Shown: one piece after another, positions 1 through 8,116 of the stretch | How positions within the stretch are numbered: the first letter of the stretch is position 1 | How the letters are laid out: every line of letters starts with the position of its first letter | DNA from: Paenibacillus methanolicus | Lineage (GTDB): Bacteria > Bacillota > Bacilli > Paenibacillales > Paenibacillaceae | Direction of reading: 5' to 3' | DNA: 64,000 bases | Assembly: GCF_008124765.1 (NCBI RefSeq) | Contig: NZ_VNHS01000003.1 | Span: 62,001-126,000, forward strand | Program-made: the position numbers and the translations under genes | The notes under the pieces: model-generated | Seen by the model: the letters and a program-made list of their open reading frames with translations, nothing else | Database searches by the model: none | What the model was told of the DNA's origin: nothing

Positions 1-310
1 TCTTATACAAGCTGATCAGCAGCGTGTTGCGAATAAGCGGCCAGAATTCGGGATTGTCGAATATGATGCGGAAGTTATCCCAGCCTACCCAGGGGCTGCC
101 CCATATCCCCTTCATTAAATTGAAATCCTGGAACGCGATCAGCGTCCCCGCCATCGGCGCGTAATGAAATAACGCGTAATACGCGAGCCCCGGGACCATC
201 ATCAAGTAAAACCACCGGTTGCGGTAAAAGGTACGCCACCCGGCTGCCTTTCCCGTCCGTGACGCGGCGGGGTTACGCGGGGTTGAAACGGCCTGTTCCG
301 CCATCGCCAT
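1..310 (-). CDS. ABC transporter permease, LplB-type, N-terminal part (cut by window edge)
   Basis: The first 103 codons of an inner-membrane sugar permease; the rest lies outside the window. The start ATG at 310 follows an AGGAGG-like site at about 317-324. The translation has a short cytoplasmic tail, then a first membrane segment (WFYLMMVPGLAYYALF) and the typical LplB-family stretch 'YAPMAGTLIAFQDFN' and 'WVGWDNFRIIF'. Family knowledge: these permeases pair with an LplC-type partner and a lipoprotein to import oligosaccharides. The lipoprotein gene lies 89 bp upstream at 400-2022 on the same strand, so the two probably form one transporter. Substrate cannot be read from this fragment. Confidence 0.85.
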   Translation of the reverse strand, partial: MAMAEQAVSTPRNPAASRTGKAAGWRTFYRNRWFYLMMVPGLAYYALFHYAPMAGTLIAFQDFNLMKGIWGSPWVGWDNFRIIFDNPEFWPLIRNTLLISLYK

Positions 311-399
311 CGCTATCTCCTCCTAAGCCGATTCGTAATCGGAAGACCAAGGGGGAACCCGCGAACGATTCAGGGCTCCCCTCGATGCCTCCTAATCTT

Positions 400-2022
400 C
401 TATTCGAACGCGCGCAATTGCTTATCTTTCAAGACGGCGTTCAGCTGTTTCGTATATTCCGTGAAAATGTCGCGTCCTTTGTATTTGGTCATCAGTTCTT
501 CGCGATATTGCGGCCAATTCTTCCCGCTCTTGTCGTCGAGAATGGCTTTCACGTGGAACTTGCTCATCTCCTTGCGGAAATCGCCGATGTTGATGCCTTC
601 CGGGGGCACCAGGCTGACCGGCGGCAGCGCATTATGTTTCGGGAACCCTTCGATCGTCTTCAGAATCGCGCGGTCATGCTCGGAGATCCGGGAATCGATC
701 AATTCCATGCCAAGCACCTGCGGCTCATCCGGCGTGAACACGCCGTACACGTTCAGCCAGTTGCCGGCTTTGGCGATATCCGCCTCGAAGGCTTCGACGT
801 TCAGCGTGACTTTGTTGCCATCCTTCGTATAATGCTTGCCCTCCTGACCGTAATGCGTCAGCAGGAAGCCCTCTTCGCTCGTCAGCCAGTCGACGATTTC
901 CAACGACCGCTTCACCTTCTCCGGCTGTTTCTCGGCCGCGGCCGTGCTGACGAGGATGCTGCTCTCCGGCACGTTGTACTTCCACATGATCGGCTTGTCG
1001 AGCGGATAGATCGGCTTCCAGTCGGCGTTCGGATCGAGCGCCTTCGCGCGGTTCTGGACGCTGGTCGCCACGCTGTCGAGCGCGACCGTCTTGTCTCCAG
1101 GCGAGAAGATCATGCCGACCTTCCCCTGCGCGGCTTTGTCGTGATGGGCCGGCGGCTTGTTCAAGAACCAGTCCGGGTCGACGATGCCCTTGTCGATCCA
1201 GTCCACCACCTGGTCGAGGACGCCCTCGACTTTCAAATCCGTCCGGTTGTCCACGTAGGCATCGTCGACGATCATGAAGTCCGCCACGAATCCGTTATTC
1301 AGCCATTGAGGGAAGTCGAAGGGCAGGCTTAGGCCGTTGCCGGCCGCCGTGAACCCGTATGTATCCGCTTTCCCGTTACCGTCCGGATCGCCCTTGGTGA
1401 ATTGCGTCAAGACGTTCGTCAGCTCTTCATAGTTCGTCGGCGGCTTCAGCTGCAGCTTATCGAGCCAATCTTGGCGAATGTACCAGGACGCGTAGGTGTT
1501 CCGCTGGAACGGCAGAATGGCGCGCGTGAATTCGCCCTGCTTCAGCTGATAGGCGTCCAGCTCCTGCTTGCTCACCCACTTGAAATAATGCGGGAGCGTG
1601 GTTTCCGTGAAGAAGGCGCTGAGATTCGCCGCGATCCCGTCGTCGATATATTTCTGCGATTCCGCGCCGCCCGCGATGAACAGATCCGGCGCGCTTCCGC
1701 CCGCCAGCGCCGCGTTCAGCTTGGCGTGATACTCTTCGCCGAACACCATATAGTCGATTTTCAGATCGACATTGAATTTCTCCTCGATCGCGCGCTTCAC
1801 GAAATCCTGATCGGCGCTCGGCAGCGTCACGTTCGCCAGCATGTTATTGGCAACCGACCAATTCAGTTCCAGCTTGGCGGGCTTCGCCGGCTCGTTCCCG
1901 CCCGTCTCGCCGGCATTGCCCTCTGCGCTCTTCTCCCCGCCGGTGTTGCCGTTGCTACAGGCGGCGAGCAGCATGAGCGCCGCGATTCCTAGCCATACCG
2001 CCTTTTTCTTTTTCTTCTGCAT
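400..2022 (-). CDS. Extracellular solute-binding lipoprotein of a sugar ABC transporter
   Basis: A 540-residue binding protein expected to be tethered outside the membrane and to hand a sugar to the permease encoded just downstream at 1-310. The N-terminus is a lysine-rich signal peptide ending in the lipobox LAAC, with lipid-modified Cys22. The mature part contains 'DPDGNGKADTYGFT', a stretch typical of the large LplA-type binding proteins of Paenibacillus. The reading frame stays open upstream to 2298, but ATG 2022 is preferred because it carries an AAGGGG site about nine bases upstream and begins the signal peptide. No sugar can be named from sequence. Confidence 0.9.
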   Translation of the reverse strand: MQKKKKKAVWLGIAALMLLAACSNGNTGGEKSAEGNAGETGGNEPAKPAKLELNWSVANNMLANVTLPSADQDFVKRAIEEKFNVDLKIDYMVFGEEYHAKLNAALAGGSAPDLFIAGGAESQKYIDDGIAANLSAFFTETTLPHYFKWVSKQELDAYQLKQGEFTRAILPFQRNTYASWYIRQDWLDKLQLKPPTNYEELTNVLTQFTKGDPDGNGKADTYGFTAAGNGLSLPFDFPQWLNNGFVADFMIVDDAYVDNRTDLKVEGVLDQVVDWIDKGIVDPDWFLNKPPAHHDKAAQGKVGMIFSPGDKTVALDSVATSVQNRAKALDPNADWKPIYPLDKPIMWKYNVPESSILVSTAAAEKQPEKVKRSLEIVDWLTSEEGFLLTHYGQEGKHYTKDGNKVTLNVEAFEADIAKAGNWLNVYGVFTPDEPQVLGMELIDSRISEHDRAILKTIEGFPKHNALPPVSLVPPEGINIGDFRKEMSKFHVKAILDDKSGKNWPQYREELMTKYKGRDIFTEYTKQLNAVLKDKQLRAFE

Positions 2023-2160
2023 CTGATAACCCCTTCCCGTCTCTATCATCCATTGCTTGATTTCAGTATACGGGCAAGCGGCTGGACGAAAATAGATGAC
2101 GATTTCAAAAAATGGTGGACGAATTCGAGAGATCGCGTCGGCGAGCGGACAAAGCAAAGA

Positions 2161-2185
2161 AGCAGATACCAAGACGGCATCTGCT
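2161..2185 (-). terminator. Hairpin after the yraG-yraD cluster
   Basis: AGCAGATACC at 2161-2170 pairs with GGCATCTGCT at 2176-2185 with one mismatch and a five-base loop. On the minus strand the stem is followed by TCTTTGCTTTG. It lies 28 bp after the last gene of the spore cluster, so it probably ends that transcript. Confidence 0.55.
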
Positions 2186-2213
2186 CTGGGATGGTTATCG
2201 TACTCCACCCTTT

Positions 2214-2513
2214 CTACAGCATCGGCGCTTTCAAAGCGGTGTCGATGTTCATCAGATCCAGCCGGATCTGATCCGCGGTGTTCCACGGGTGATACCAACC
2301 CCGCTCGATCATGTAGGCCATGATCCTCTCGTGCGTATCGATTGCTTCCTCCAGATGCTTCGTCAGCACGGCTTTCACTTCCGGCGTGCCGGCTTCCGTA
2401 ACGGCCATCGCGTAATTGCGGACGCCGCTTTTGGCATTGATCAAGAAGTTGGTCGCGACCACTTGATCCGTCAACGTGCTCATGCCGGTTAAATGTTCCA
2501 CGATCGTATTCAT
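2214..2513 (-). CDS. yraD: CotF-family spore-coat protein (YraD-like)
   Basis: A 99-residue protein of the CotF spore-coat family, the same length as B. subtilis YraD. It shows the family pattern 'FLINAKSGVRNYAMAVTE' followed by a helical 'H..I..YMI.RGWYHPW' segment; the C-terminal 'Q.RLDLMN.D.AL' is also typical. It closes a five-gene cluster and lies 10 bp after the 64-residue gene. Family knowledge places these proteins in spores; expression only in the mother cell is inferred from B. subtilis. No enzymatic role is expected. Confidence 0.85.
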   Translation of the reverse strand: MNTIVEHLTGMSTLTDQVVATNFLINAKSGVRNYAMAVTEAGTPEVKAVLTKHLEEAIDTHERIMAYMIERGWYHPWNTADQIRLDLMNIDTALKAPML

Positions 2514-2523
2514 CGTTTCGCTC

Positions 2524-2718
2524 CTATTGGATGGCTTTCGTTAACAGCGTCCCGAGCTCCTGCAGCTGTATATGCGTCATTTCCACGTCCTGCTGCAAAA
2601 TTTCCTTGAGCTGCGGGTCCGAAACGAGGCCACGCATCGTTTTGGCTGTCGTCAGACAGATGGTTTTGAACGCCGCCAGTTCATGTACCTCCAGCGTTTC
2701 GTGCAATGCGAAATTCAT
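2524..2718 (-). CDS. yraE: Small spore-coat-associated protein (YraE-like)
   Basis: A 64-residue acidic helical protein, close to the 65 residues of B. subtilis YraE. It carries the 'ALHETLEVHELAAFKT' opening and a 'LKEILQQDVEMTHIQLQEL' helix shared with the 82-residue gene at the far side of adhB, so the two are paralogues flanking the dehydrogenase. It lies between adhB and the yraD-like gene with gaps of 22 and 10 bp, consistent with one transcript. Its biochemical role is unknown; a structural role in the spore is inferred from its neighbours. Confidence 0.8.
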   Translation of the reverse strand: MNFALHETLEVHELAAFKTICLTTAKTMRGLVSDPQLKEILQQDVEMTHIQLQELGTLLTKAIQ

Positions 2719-2740
2719 GTTTGCGCCTCCTCTTCGCCAA

Positions 2741-3877
2741 TTAAGGCTTCAAGACCACCTTAATGCAGTTGTCCTGTCTCGTATCGAAAAGTTCATAGCC
2801 ACGCTTCGCTTCGCTAAGCGGGATCACGTGCGTAATGACGTCGCTTGGATCGACTTTGCCCGTATGGATCAGCTCGTACATATACGGCATATAGTGGATG
2901 ACCGGCGCTTGACCCGTGCGGAGATTGACGTTCCGCTGGAAAATATCGCCGAGCGGGAAGGCATTGTAACGGCCTCCGTAGACGCCCGTGATTTGAATCG
3001 TGCCGCCTTTGCGAACGGCTTGCGATGCAATAACGATGCCGCCCATCGCGCCGCCATGCAATTTCAACCCCGAGGCAAGCGACTCAAGCGGCGTCATTTT
3101 GCCGCTCATGCCCGAACAGTCGATGACGACGTCCGCCCCGCCTCTGGTCATCTCCTTCAGGTCGTTGCCTACATTCTCGAATGCGCCGGCGTTGACGGTC
3201 TCGACGCGGTTCGTCCGCTTCGCGTGCTCCAGCCGGTAATCCAAATAATCGACCGCGATGACGCGGCCCGCCCCTTTAAACCAGGCGAACTTCTGGGCGA
3301 GCAGGCCGACGGGACCGCAGCCGATGACGATGACGGTATCGCCGGCTTTCACTCCCGCGTTATCCACGCTCCAGAACGCGGTCGTCATCGCGTCCGAGAT
3401 CAGGCACAGCGTTTCATCCGGATGCTCGCAGTTTTCCGGGATTTTGAAGTGGGTGAAGTTCGCGAACGGCACCCGAAGAAGCTCCGCCTGTCCACCTGGA
3501 TAGCCGCCGGTCGTGCCGGAATAGCCAAAGTAGCCCCCCATTTCACCGTTTTCGTTCGAATGATCGCATTGACTTTCCAGCTGATTTTGGCAATAGAAGC
3601 ATTCGCCGCAGGCGATGTTGAACGGAATGATGACGCGGTCGCCCTTCTTCAGGTTCTTCACGTCGGGACCGACCTCTTCGACGATTCCCATCGGCTCGTG
3701 GCCGATGACGTAGTCCTCTTGCAGGTTCGGAATCATCCCGTGAATGAGGTGTAGATCCGATCCGCAAATGCCTGTCGTCGTCAAGCGCACAATCATATCG
3801 TCGGCTTTCTCGATTTTCGGATCCACGACTTCCTTTACGACGACGTTCTTGACGCCTTGATAAGTGACGGCTTTCAT
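2741..3877 (-). CDS. adhB: Zinc-dependent alcohol dehydrogenase AdhB
   Basis: A 378-residue medium-chain zinc dehydrogenase, the same length as B. subtilis AdhB, that would oxidise an alcohol with NAD(P). Catalytic zinc ligands are visible in '[10 protein letters not shown]' (Cys38) and 'GHEPMG' (His60, Glu61). The structural zinc loop has four cysteines at 90, 93, 96 and 104. A Rossmann motif 'GCGPVGLLA' follows. The ATG at 3877 overlaps the stop of the upstream CotF-like gene by four bases, which supports it over an upstream in-frame start at 4036. Its place between two pairs of spore-coat genes suggests a sporulation-linked role; the substrate is unknown. Confidence 0.93.
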   Translation of the reverse strand: MKAVTYQGVKNVVVKEVVDPKIEKADDMIVRLTTTGICGSDLHLIHGMIPNLQEDYVIGHEPMGIVEEVGPDVKNLKKGDRVIIPFNIACGECFYCQNQLESQCDHSNENGEMGGYFGYSGTTGGYPGGQAELLRVPFANFTHFKIPENCEHPDETLCLISDAMTTAFWSVDNAGVKAGDTVIVIGCGPVGLLAQKFAWFKGAGRVIAVDYLDYRLEHAKRTNRVETVNAGAFENVGNDLKEMTRGGADVVIDCSGMSGKMTPLESLASGLKLHGGAMGGIVIASQAVRKGGTIQITGVYGGRYNAFPLGDIFQRNVNLRTGQAPVIHYMPYMYELIHTGKVDPSDVITHVIPLSEAKRGYELFDTRQDNCIKVVLKP

Positions 3878-4284
3878 GCCTCGCTGCCTCCCATATGCTC
3901 GTCCGGCGTCCGGTCGAACATGCCCTTGCGCGACGTATCGTCCGCGAATAATTTCTGCTTGCTGATTTCCAACGTATTCGTAAGCGACAGCACGTCCAGC
4001 TTGAACTGTTCCTGAAGTTCGTAAGGATGGAACCATTTCTTCCTGACCATCAGTTCCGTAATTTCTTGATGAAGGGCGATCCCTTGCCGCAGCTGTTCGC
4101 GAAGCAGCGCTCTCGCCTGAGGGGACACGGTTTCCGTTAGAGCGACGGCGATATTGCGCACGCCTTCTTTGGCTCGCATTAGAAAATCCATCGCAAACGT
4201 CATGTCCGCCATCTCCGGCATATTAAGCGCGTTGGCCGGGTCCAGCGCATCCATCTTGATCGGGCCATCTTGCTGCACGTTCAT
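3874..4284 (-). CDS. yraF: CotF-family spore-coat protein (YraF-like)
   Basis: A 136-residue CotF-type protein, slightly longer than B. subtilis YraF (about 122). It repeats the family hallmark seen in the yraD-like gene: '[18 protein letters not shown]', then '[15 protein letters not shown]', then a '[14 protein letters not shown]' helix. A short charged tail with 'RTPDEHMGG' is extra. Translation is probably coupled to adhB through the four-base overlap at 3874-3877. Spore-coat localisation is inferred from the family. Confidence 0.85.
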   Translation of the reverse strand: MNVQQDGPIKMDALDPANALNMPEMADMTFAMDFLMRAKEGVRNIAVALTETVSPQARALLREQLRQGIALHQEITELMVRKKWFHPYELQEQFKLDVLSLTNTLEISKQKLFADDTSRKGMFDRTPDEHMGGSEA

Positions 4285-4308
4285 CGGTGTAGGTCTCCTT
4301 TGCCTTCC

Positions 4309-4557
4309 TTAATTCAAAATCGGCGTCGGGCGAAACTCCGGAACCGGGGCCTCGAACGGCGACTCCGCATATACGGCTTGCAGCTGCGCGATCGCCTGCT
4401 GCGTCTGCTGCACGTCCTTTTCCATGAGCTGCCGAAGTTCTTGATCGAACACCAGCCCCTGCATCAACTTCGACTTGGCCAAGCCAAGCGTCTTGAAATT
4501 GATGATCTCATGCAGATCAAGCGCTTCATGAGCGGCCAGCCGCTTTTCGTTGATCAT
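4309..4557 (-). CDS. yraG: Small spore-coat-associated protein (YraG-like), first gene of the cluster
   Basis: An 82-residue helical protein, close to B. subtilis YraG (80). It is a paralogue of the 64-residue gene at 2524: both have 'A.E.LDLHEI..FKT' near the start and a central glutamine-rich helix ('DVQQTQQAIAQLQ'). A GGAGG site lies just before ATG 4557. As the first gene of the spore cluster it should carry the promoter; 4558-4650 holds a CATATAT stretch that might be a sporulation -10 element, but I could not establish the matching -35. Confidence 0.8.
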   Translation of the reverse strand: MINEKRLAAHEALDLHEIINFKTLGLAKSKLMQGLVFDQELRQLMEKDVQQTQQAIAQLQAVYAESPFEAPVPEFRPTPILN

Positions 4558-4650
4558 GTCATTTCCTCCAAGTCATGGCTACTAAAGTACTCGATTAAGG
4601 TTGTCCAAACTTGCGCGATATATGTTGAGTTGAACCCCATTTCTCCGAAG

Positions 4651-6773
4651 CTAGCCGATTTGCCCATCCTCATCCATGCTCGAAACCAACTCCAGCATCT
4701 GATCGGTGAGCAGCCGGTATTTTTCTTCGCTTTGCATGAGCGCAAGTTCCATGTTCCGCCGGACGGTAATATCCACGCTCGTCCCGATGATCTCCACGAT
4801 TTCGCCGCCCTTGCGGATTGCCCGCAAGGAGGTCAAGTAATAGATGCCGTTCAATTCCGATTCATAGCTCACCATCTCTTCGCCTTGCAACGCTCTCCGG
4901 TAGCAAGCTTCCTTACGGCGCGCGTCCGCAAGCGTCAGAAATTCCTTCGCTTCCTTCCCGACGATTTGCTCCGGCACCAGTCCCATTCGAAATAGCAGCT
5001 TCCCGTCGCAGAAGGTGTGGATAAGCTTCCCATCGCGTTCGGCTACTTTGAAAATAAACCCTTCCTGCAGCCGAATGATCTCTTGCAACGCTTCGCGATC
5101 CATTCGCAACCCTTCTTCCAGCCACAAGCGGTTTGCCGTCAAACCGCTCAGCCCAAGCCTCGGCCCGAACGATTGGAGCTCACGGAACTTCTCGGTGAAC
5201 GCATGCCCCGGAATCGGCTTGTGGAACATAAAGCCCTGCGCGCCGTCGCAAACGTGGTGGATGAGAAACGTCAGCTGATCCTTATCCTCAACGCCCTCGG
5301 CGATTACGCTCAGTTTCAGATTATGCGCCATGCTGATGATCGTCTTCACGATCGTCGCGTCATTGACGTCGACCGGACACTCCTGGATGAATGATTTGTC
5401 GATCTTCAGCTTATCGATCGGGAATTTGCGCAAATATGACAACGAACTGAACCCGACGCCGAAGTCATCCAGGCTGATTCGGACGCCGAGCGCTTTCAAG
5501 GCGCGCAGCACGATCAGCGCCTGCTCTGCTTCGATCATAATGCTTTCCGTAAGCTCAACTTCCAAATAACGTGGTTCCAGTTCCGTTTCTTCAAGAATAC
5601 GACTAACGATCTGAACGAGTCCCGGCTGGTAGAATTGCCTGGCCGACAGATTGACCGCGACCGTAATCGGCGCAAGGCCCGCGTTCTGCCACGCTTTGTT
5701 TTGTTGGCATGCTTCGCGCAAAGCCCATGTCCCGATTTCGTTGATCGTCCCGTTCTCTTCGGCCAAGGGGATGAACGACGACGGCGGAATCAAGCCGAGG
5801 TCGGGGTGGTTCCACCGAATTAGCGCTTCCGTGCCGGTCAGCTGCTGGCTGCGTAGATCGTATTGCGGCTGATAGTGGAGGACGAATTGTCCGGCTGCCA
5901 AAGCATGGTGCAAATCATTCTCGCGTTCGATCGGCGGTCGGTCGTCCCGTTCTTGACGCTCTTCGAACACGCGAACGTTATGCCGACCTTCTTTCTTCAC
6001 TTGATGCATGGAACGATTCGCTTTCTTCATCAAGATCGACAGCTCCTGGCCGTCTTCGGGATAGAATGCCATCCCGATGCTTGCGGACATCCGCAGCGCT
6101 TGGCCGTCGATGAAGAACGGTTCCGACAGGGCTTCGAGTATCCGTTCGGCAATTCGCACCGCATCGTCCCGTTCGTTCAACTTTGGGAGCAACAGCATGA
6201 ATTCTTCGCCGCTCACGCGAGACAGCAACTCTCCCTGGCGAGGTCGGCGAACACGCCATTCATAAAACCGCGGTTGTACAGGCCGGTCAGCGCATCGCGA
6301 ACCGACATTCTCCCCAACTCGATCACGTAGCTTAAATAATTCGCAAACTTCTGCAAATAAGCACGATCATCTTCGAAAAACTGCCCGGGCTGCGAATCGA
6401 GCACGCACAGCGTGCCGTACATGGTTCCGTCGCGAAGCAGGACCGGCACGCCCAAGCAGGAGCCGATCCGGGCATTCTCCGTCACCTCCGTCTTTTGCGC
6501 GTTGAGATGACTCGCCGTATCTTCGTTGACGACAGGTTCGCGGCCGCCCGAATGAATCATCTCGCAGCGGGATTCATGAATGGGCAAGACGGCGCCGTTT
6601 TCGATGCCCGCCATGCCGACTTTCAGCGTTTCCAGCACGCGAAAGGCGTGCTCGTCCGTATGCGCGACAAAACAAGTTTTCTTCCCGAAATAGCGGCTGA
6701 CCAAATCCAGCATATCGCGAATCGCATCTTCGAATTGATGAAGCGGCATGGCATCTTGCGTTGAATCCTTCAC
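4651..6773 (-). pseudogene. Disrupted GAF-GGDEF-EAL-PAS cyclic-di-GMP protein
   Basis: Two reading frames form one broken gene. The first, from GTG 6773 (AAGGAG ten bases upstream), encodes a GAF domain ('GSCLGVPVLLRDGTMYGTLC') and the first residues of a GGDEF domain ('RDALTGLYNRGF'), then stops at 6213. The second frame resumes around 6240 with 'ELLSRVSGEEF', a complete-looking EAL domain ('EALIRW', 'ELTES', 'DDFGVGFSSL', 'AEGVED', 'QGFMFHKP') and a PAS domain. About 40-45 residues of the GGDEF core are missing at the join, so the lesion is a deletion plus frameshift rather than one miscalled base. A second PAS begins ('EEKYRLL') but stops at 4651. The EAL part could still be made from an internal start. 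Confidence 0.75.
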
Positions 6774-6900
6774 CTTGACGTTGCTCCTTTTATGCCAATC
6801 TTCAGGTATCATTAGTATGACCTGGATACGTACCGCTAAATAATAGGGAAGATCCGGTATAACATGCCTGCGCGGAAATATAATGAGGGACATCTGCACA

Positions 6901-6927
6901 GAAGCCGGATGAATATCATCCGGCTTC
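6901..6927. other. Perfect 11-bp hairpin upstream of the GAF gene
   Basis: GAAGCCGGATG at 6901-6911 pairs exactly with CATCCGGCTTC at 6917-6927 around a five-base loop. No T-run follows on either strand. It lies between the GAF gene start (6773) and the strong terminator at 6955-7001, so it may be a leader hairpin or a second terminator stem. Confidence 0.45.
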
Positions 6928-6954
6928 CGCATAGCATGACGCAGCTTCCCGATA

Positions 6955-7001
6955 TAAGCGCAAACAAGCCGATCCATATGGGATCGGCTTGTTTGCGCTT
7001 A
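6955..7001 (-). terminator. Long hairpin terminator after the YceI gene
   Basis: A 21-bp perfect stem (6955-6975 with 6981-7001, five-base loop) lies ten bases past the yceI-like stop codon. Both flanks include TTTG/CAAA runs, so it could act on either strand. Confidence 0.75.
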
Positions 7002-7011
7002 GAAATCTATA

Positions 7012-7698
7012 TTAAACCGCCGGTTTATCCAGCAGCAGCTGCAATTCAACCTTCACGTCGTTCTCCGTCTCCACGAGCACTTGATGCGGGTTTTCCATGC
7101 CGAAGTCGGCAAAAGTGACGATCGTGCTGCCTTCCAGCTTCACCTGGCCCTGCTCATACACCGCTTGACTGTCGAACACGACCTCCTTGTCGACGCCGCG
7201 CACGTTCAACGTTCCTTTCAGCTGGAGCGGCACGGCGACGCCCTCGCTCCACGACTCCGGGAAGCCGTCGATCGAGGCCGCGGCGAAAGTCGCTTGCGGA
7301 TGAGCCGCCGCGTTCAAATATTGATCGCCTTTAATATGGCCGTCGCGCATCGGATTGCCCGAATCCAGACCTTCCAGGTCGACGGCGCCTTCAGCCGTGA
7401 TTTGTCCCGCGTTCGCCGTATCGATCATCCATTTGCCCGTTACCGTGCCGGCCGTCATATTGACCGTTTCCTTCGACGTCGTCATCGAGATGTATACCTC
7501 GGACCCGTCGGCAATCGTCCACTCTCCGTTCAACTGCTCGCCCGTTACTACCGCTCCCGAGGCTGCCGCGGCGTCTGCTTCGCCGATCACTTCCTTAATT
7601 TCCACCTGATTGCCCGTGAAATAATCGTAAGTCAAATACCCGCCGCCTGCCAAAACCACGATTGCCGCTCCTGCAGCCAGTACCCATTTTTTCTTCAT
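7012..7698 (-). CDS. Membrane-anchored YceI-family protein
   Basis: A 228-residue protein with an uncleaved N-terminal membrane anchor (MKKKWVLAAGAAIVVLAGGG) and an external YceI lipocalin-like domain over about residues 55-228: 'GEWTIADGSEVYI', 'GKWMID', 'MRDGHIKGDQYLNAAAHPQATF', 'LTVRG'-like 'LNVRGVDKEVVFD' and 'DFGMENP'. YceI domains bind isoprenoid-type lipids in characterised members; the ligand here is unknown. ATG 7698 follows GGAGGAGGAGAGG. No partner gene is adjacent. Two copies of a CACTAC-N5-GTAGTG palindrome upstream suggest repression by a dimeric regulator not encoded nearby. Confidence 0.85.
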   Translation of the reverse strand: MKKKWVLAAGAAIVVLAGGGYLTYDYFTGNQVEIKEVIGEADAAAASGAVVTGEQLNGEWTIADGSEVYISMTTSKETVNMTAGTVTGKWMIDTANAGQITAEGAVDLEGLDSGNPMRDGHIKGDQYLNAAAHPQATFAAASIDGFPESWSEGVAVPLQLKGTLNVRGVDKEVVFDSQAVYEQGQVKLEGSTIVTFADFGMENPHQVLVETENDVKVELQLLLDKPAV

Positions 7699-7734
7699 TT
7701 CCTCTCCTCCTCCTATGTACGTCGCCATCCCGAA

Positions 7735-7751
7735 CACTACAATTCGTAGTG
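7735..7751. promoter_or_regulatory. Operator-like palindrome 1 upstream of yceI
   Basis: CACTAC, five bases, GTAGTG: a perfect 6-bp inverted repeat 37 bp upstream of the yceI start. Its half-sites and spacing match the second copy at 7793-7811, which argues for a repressor site rather than chance. The BlaI/CopY family uses similar half-sites (TACA..TGTA) but with different spacing, so the regulator is not assigned. Confidence 0.5.
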
Positions 7752-7792
7752 CAATTGAATAAAAAAAAGATGGCGAACCGCTGTCTCGCCAC

Positions 7793-7811
7793 ACACTACA
7801 CGACGTAGTGT
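7793..7811. promoter_or_regulatory. Operator-like palindrome 2 upstream of yceI
   Basis: ACACTAC, five bases, GTAGTGT: a perfect 7-bp inverted repeat whose centre is 59 bp from that of palindrome 1. The two sites bracket a stretch likely to hold the yceI promoter. Beyond it, 7812-8053 shows no convincing gene. Confidence 0.5.
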
Positions 7812-8053
7812 TAGTGGGCGAATGAATTACTTTTACATTAGCAGACCTAGATGAAAAGAACCTTAGCGCAAACTGAAAATTAGCTTAAAAGCGCGAATCA
7901 AGCCGCAGATTCACTCTGCCAGCTTTCTCACTAGGAAAGAACGCCTTCCCTTTCATCGGAACCACCTTACGCGGATCCTAGACTGGTTCGGTTGACGCGC
8001 CTTATGCATGTAAACTCGCGTGGTTTGCGTTTCTCGCACAAAACAAGCACGAA

Positions 8054-8080
8054 AGGCATGCGATTCGTATTCGCATGCCT
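8054..8080 (-). terminator. Terminator after cysI
   Basis: A perfect 10-bp stem, AGGCATGCGA at 8054-8063 with TCGCATGCCT at 8071-8080, 36 bp past the cysI stop. On the minus strand it is followed by TTTCGTGCTTGTTTTG. Confidence 0.7.
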
Positions 8081-8116
8081 CTCGGAAGCTTGTCTCACGC
8101 CACCATCAAGCGGCCT

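Noticed and set aside
4554..4745. 63-residue minus-strand frame between yraG and the EAL gene
   Set aside because: It overlaps the end of the broken PAS region in another frame and reads as its frameshifted remains, not as a separate gene.
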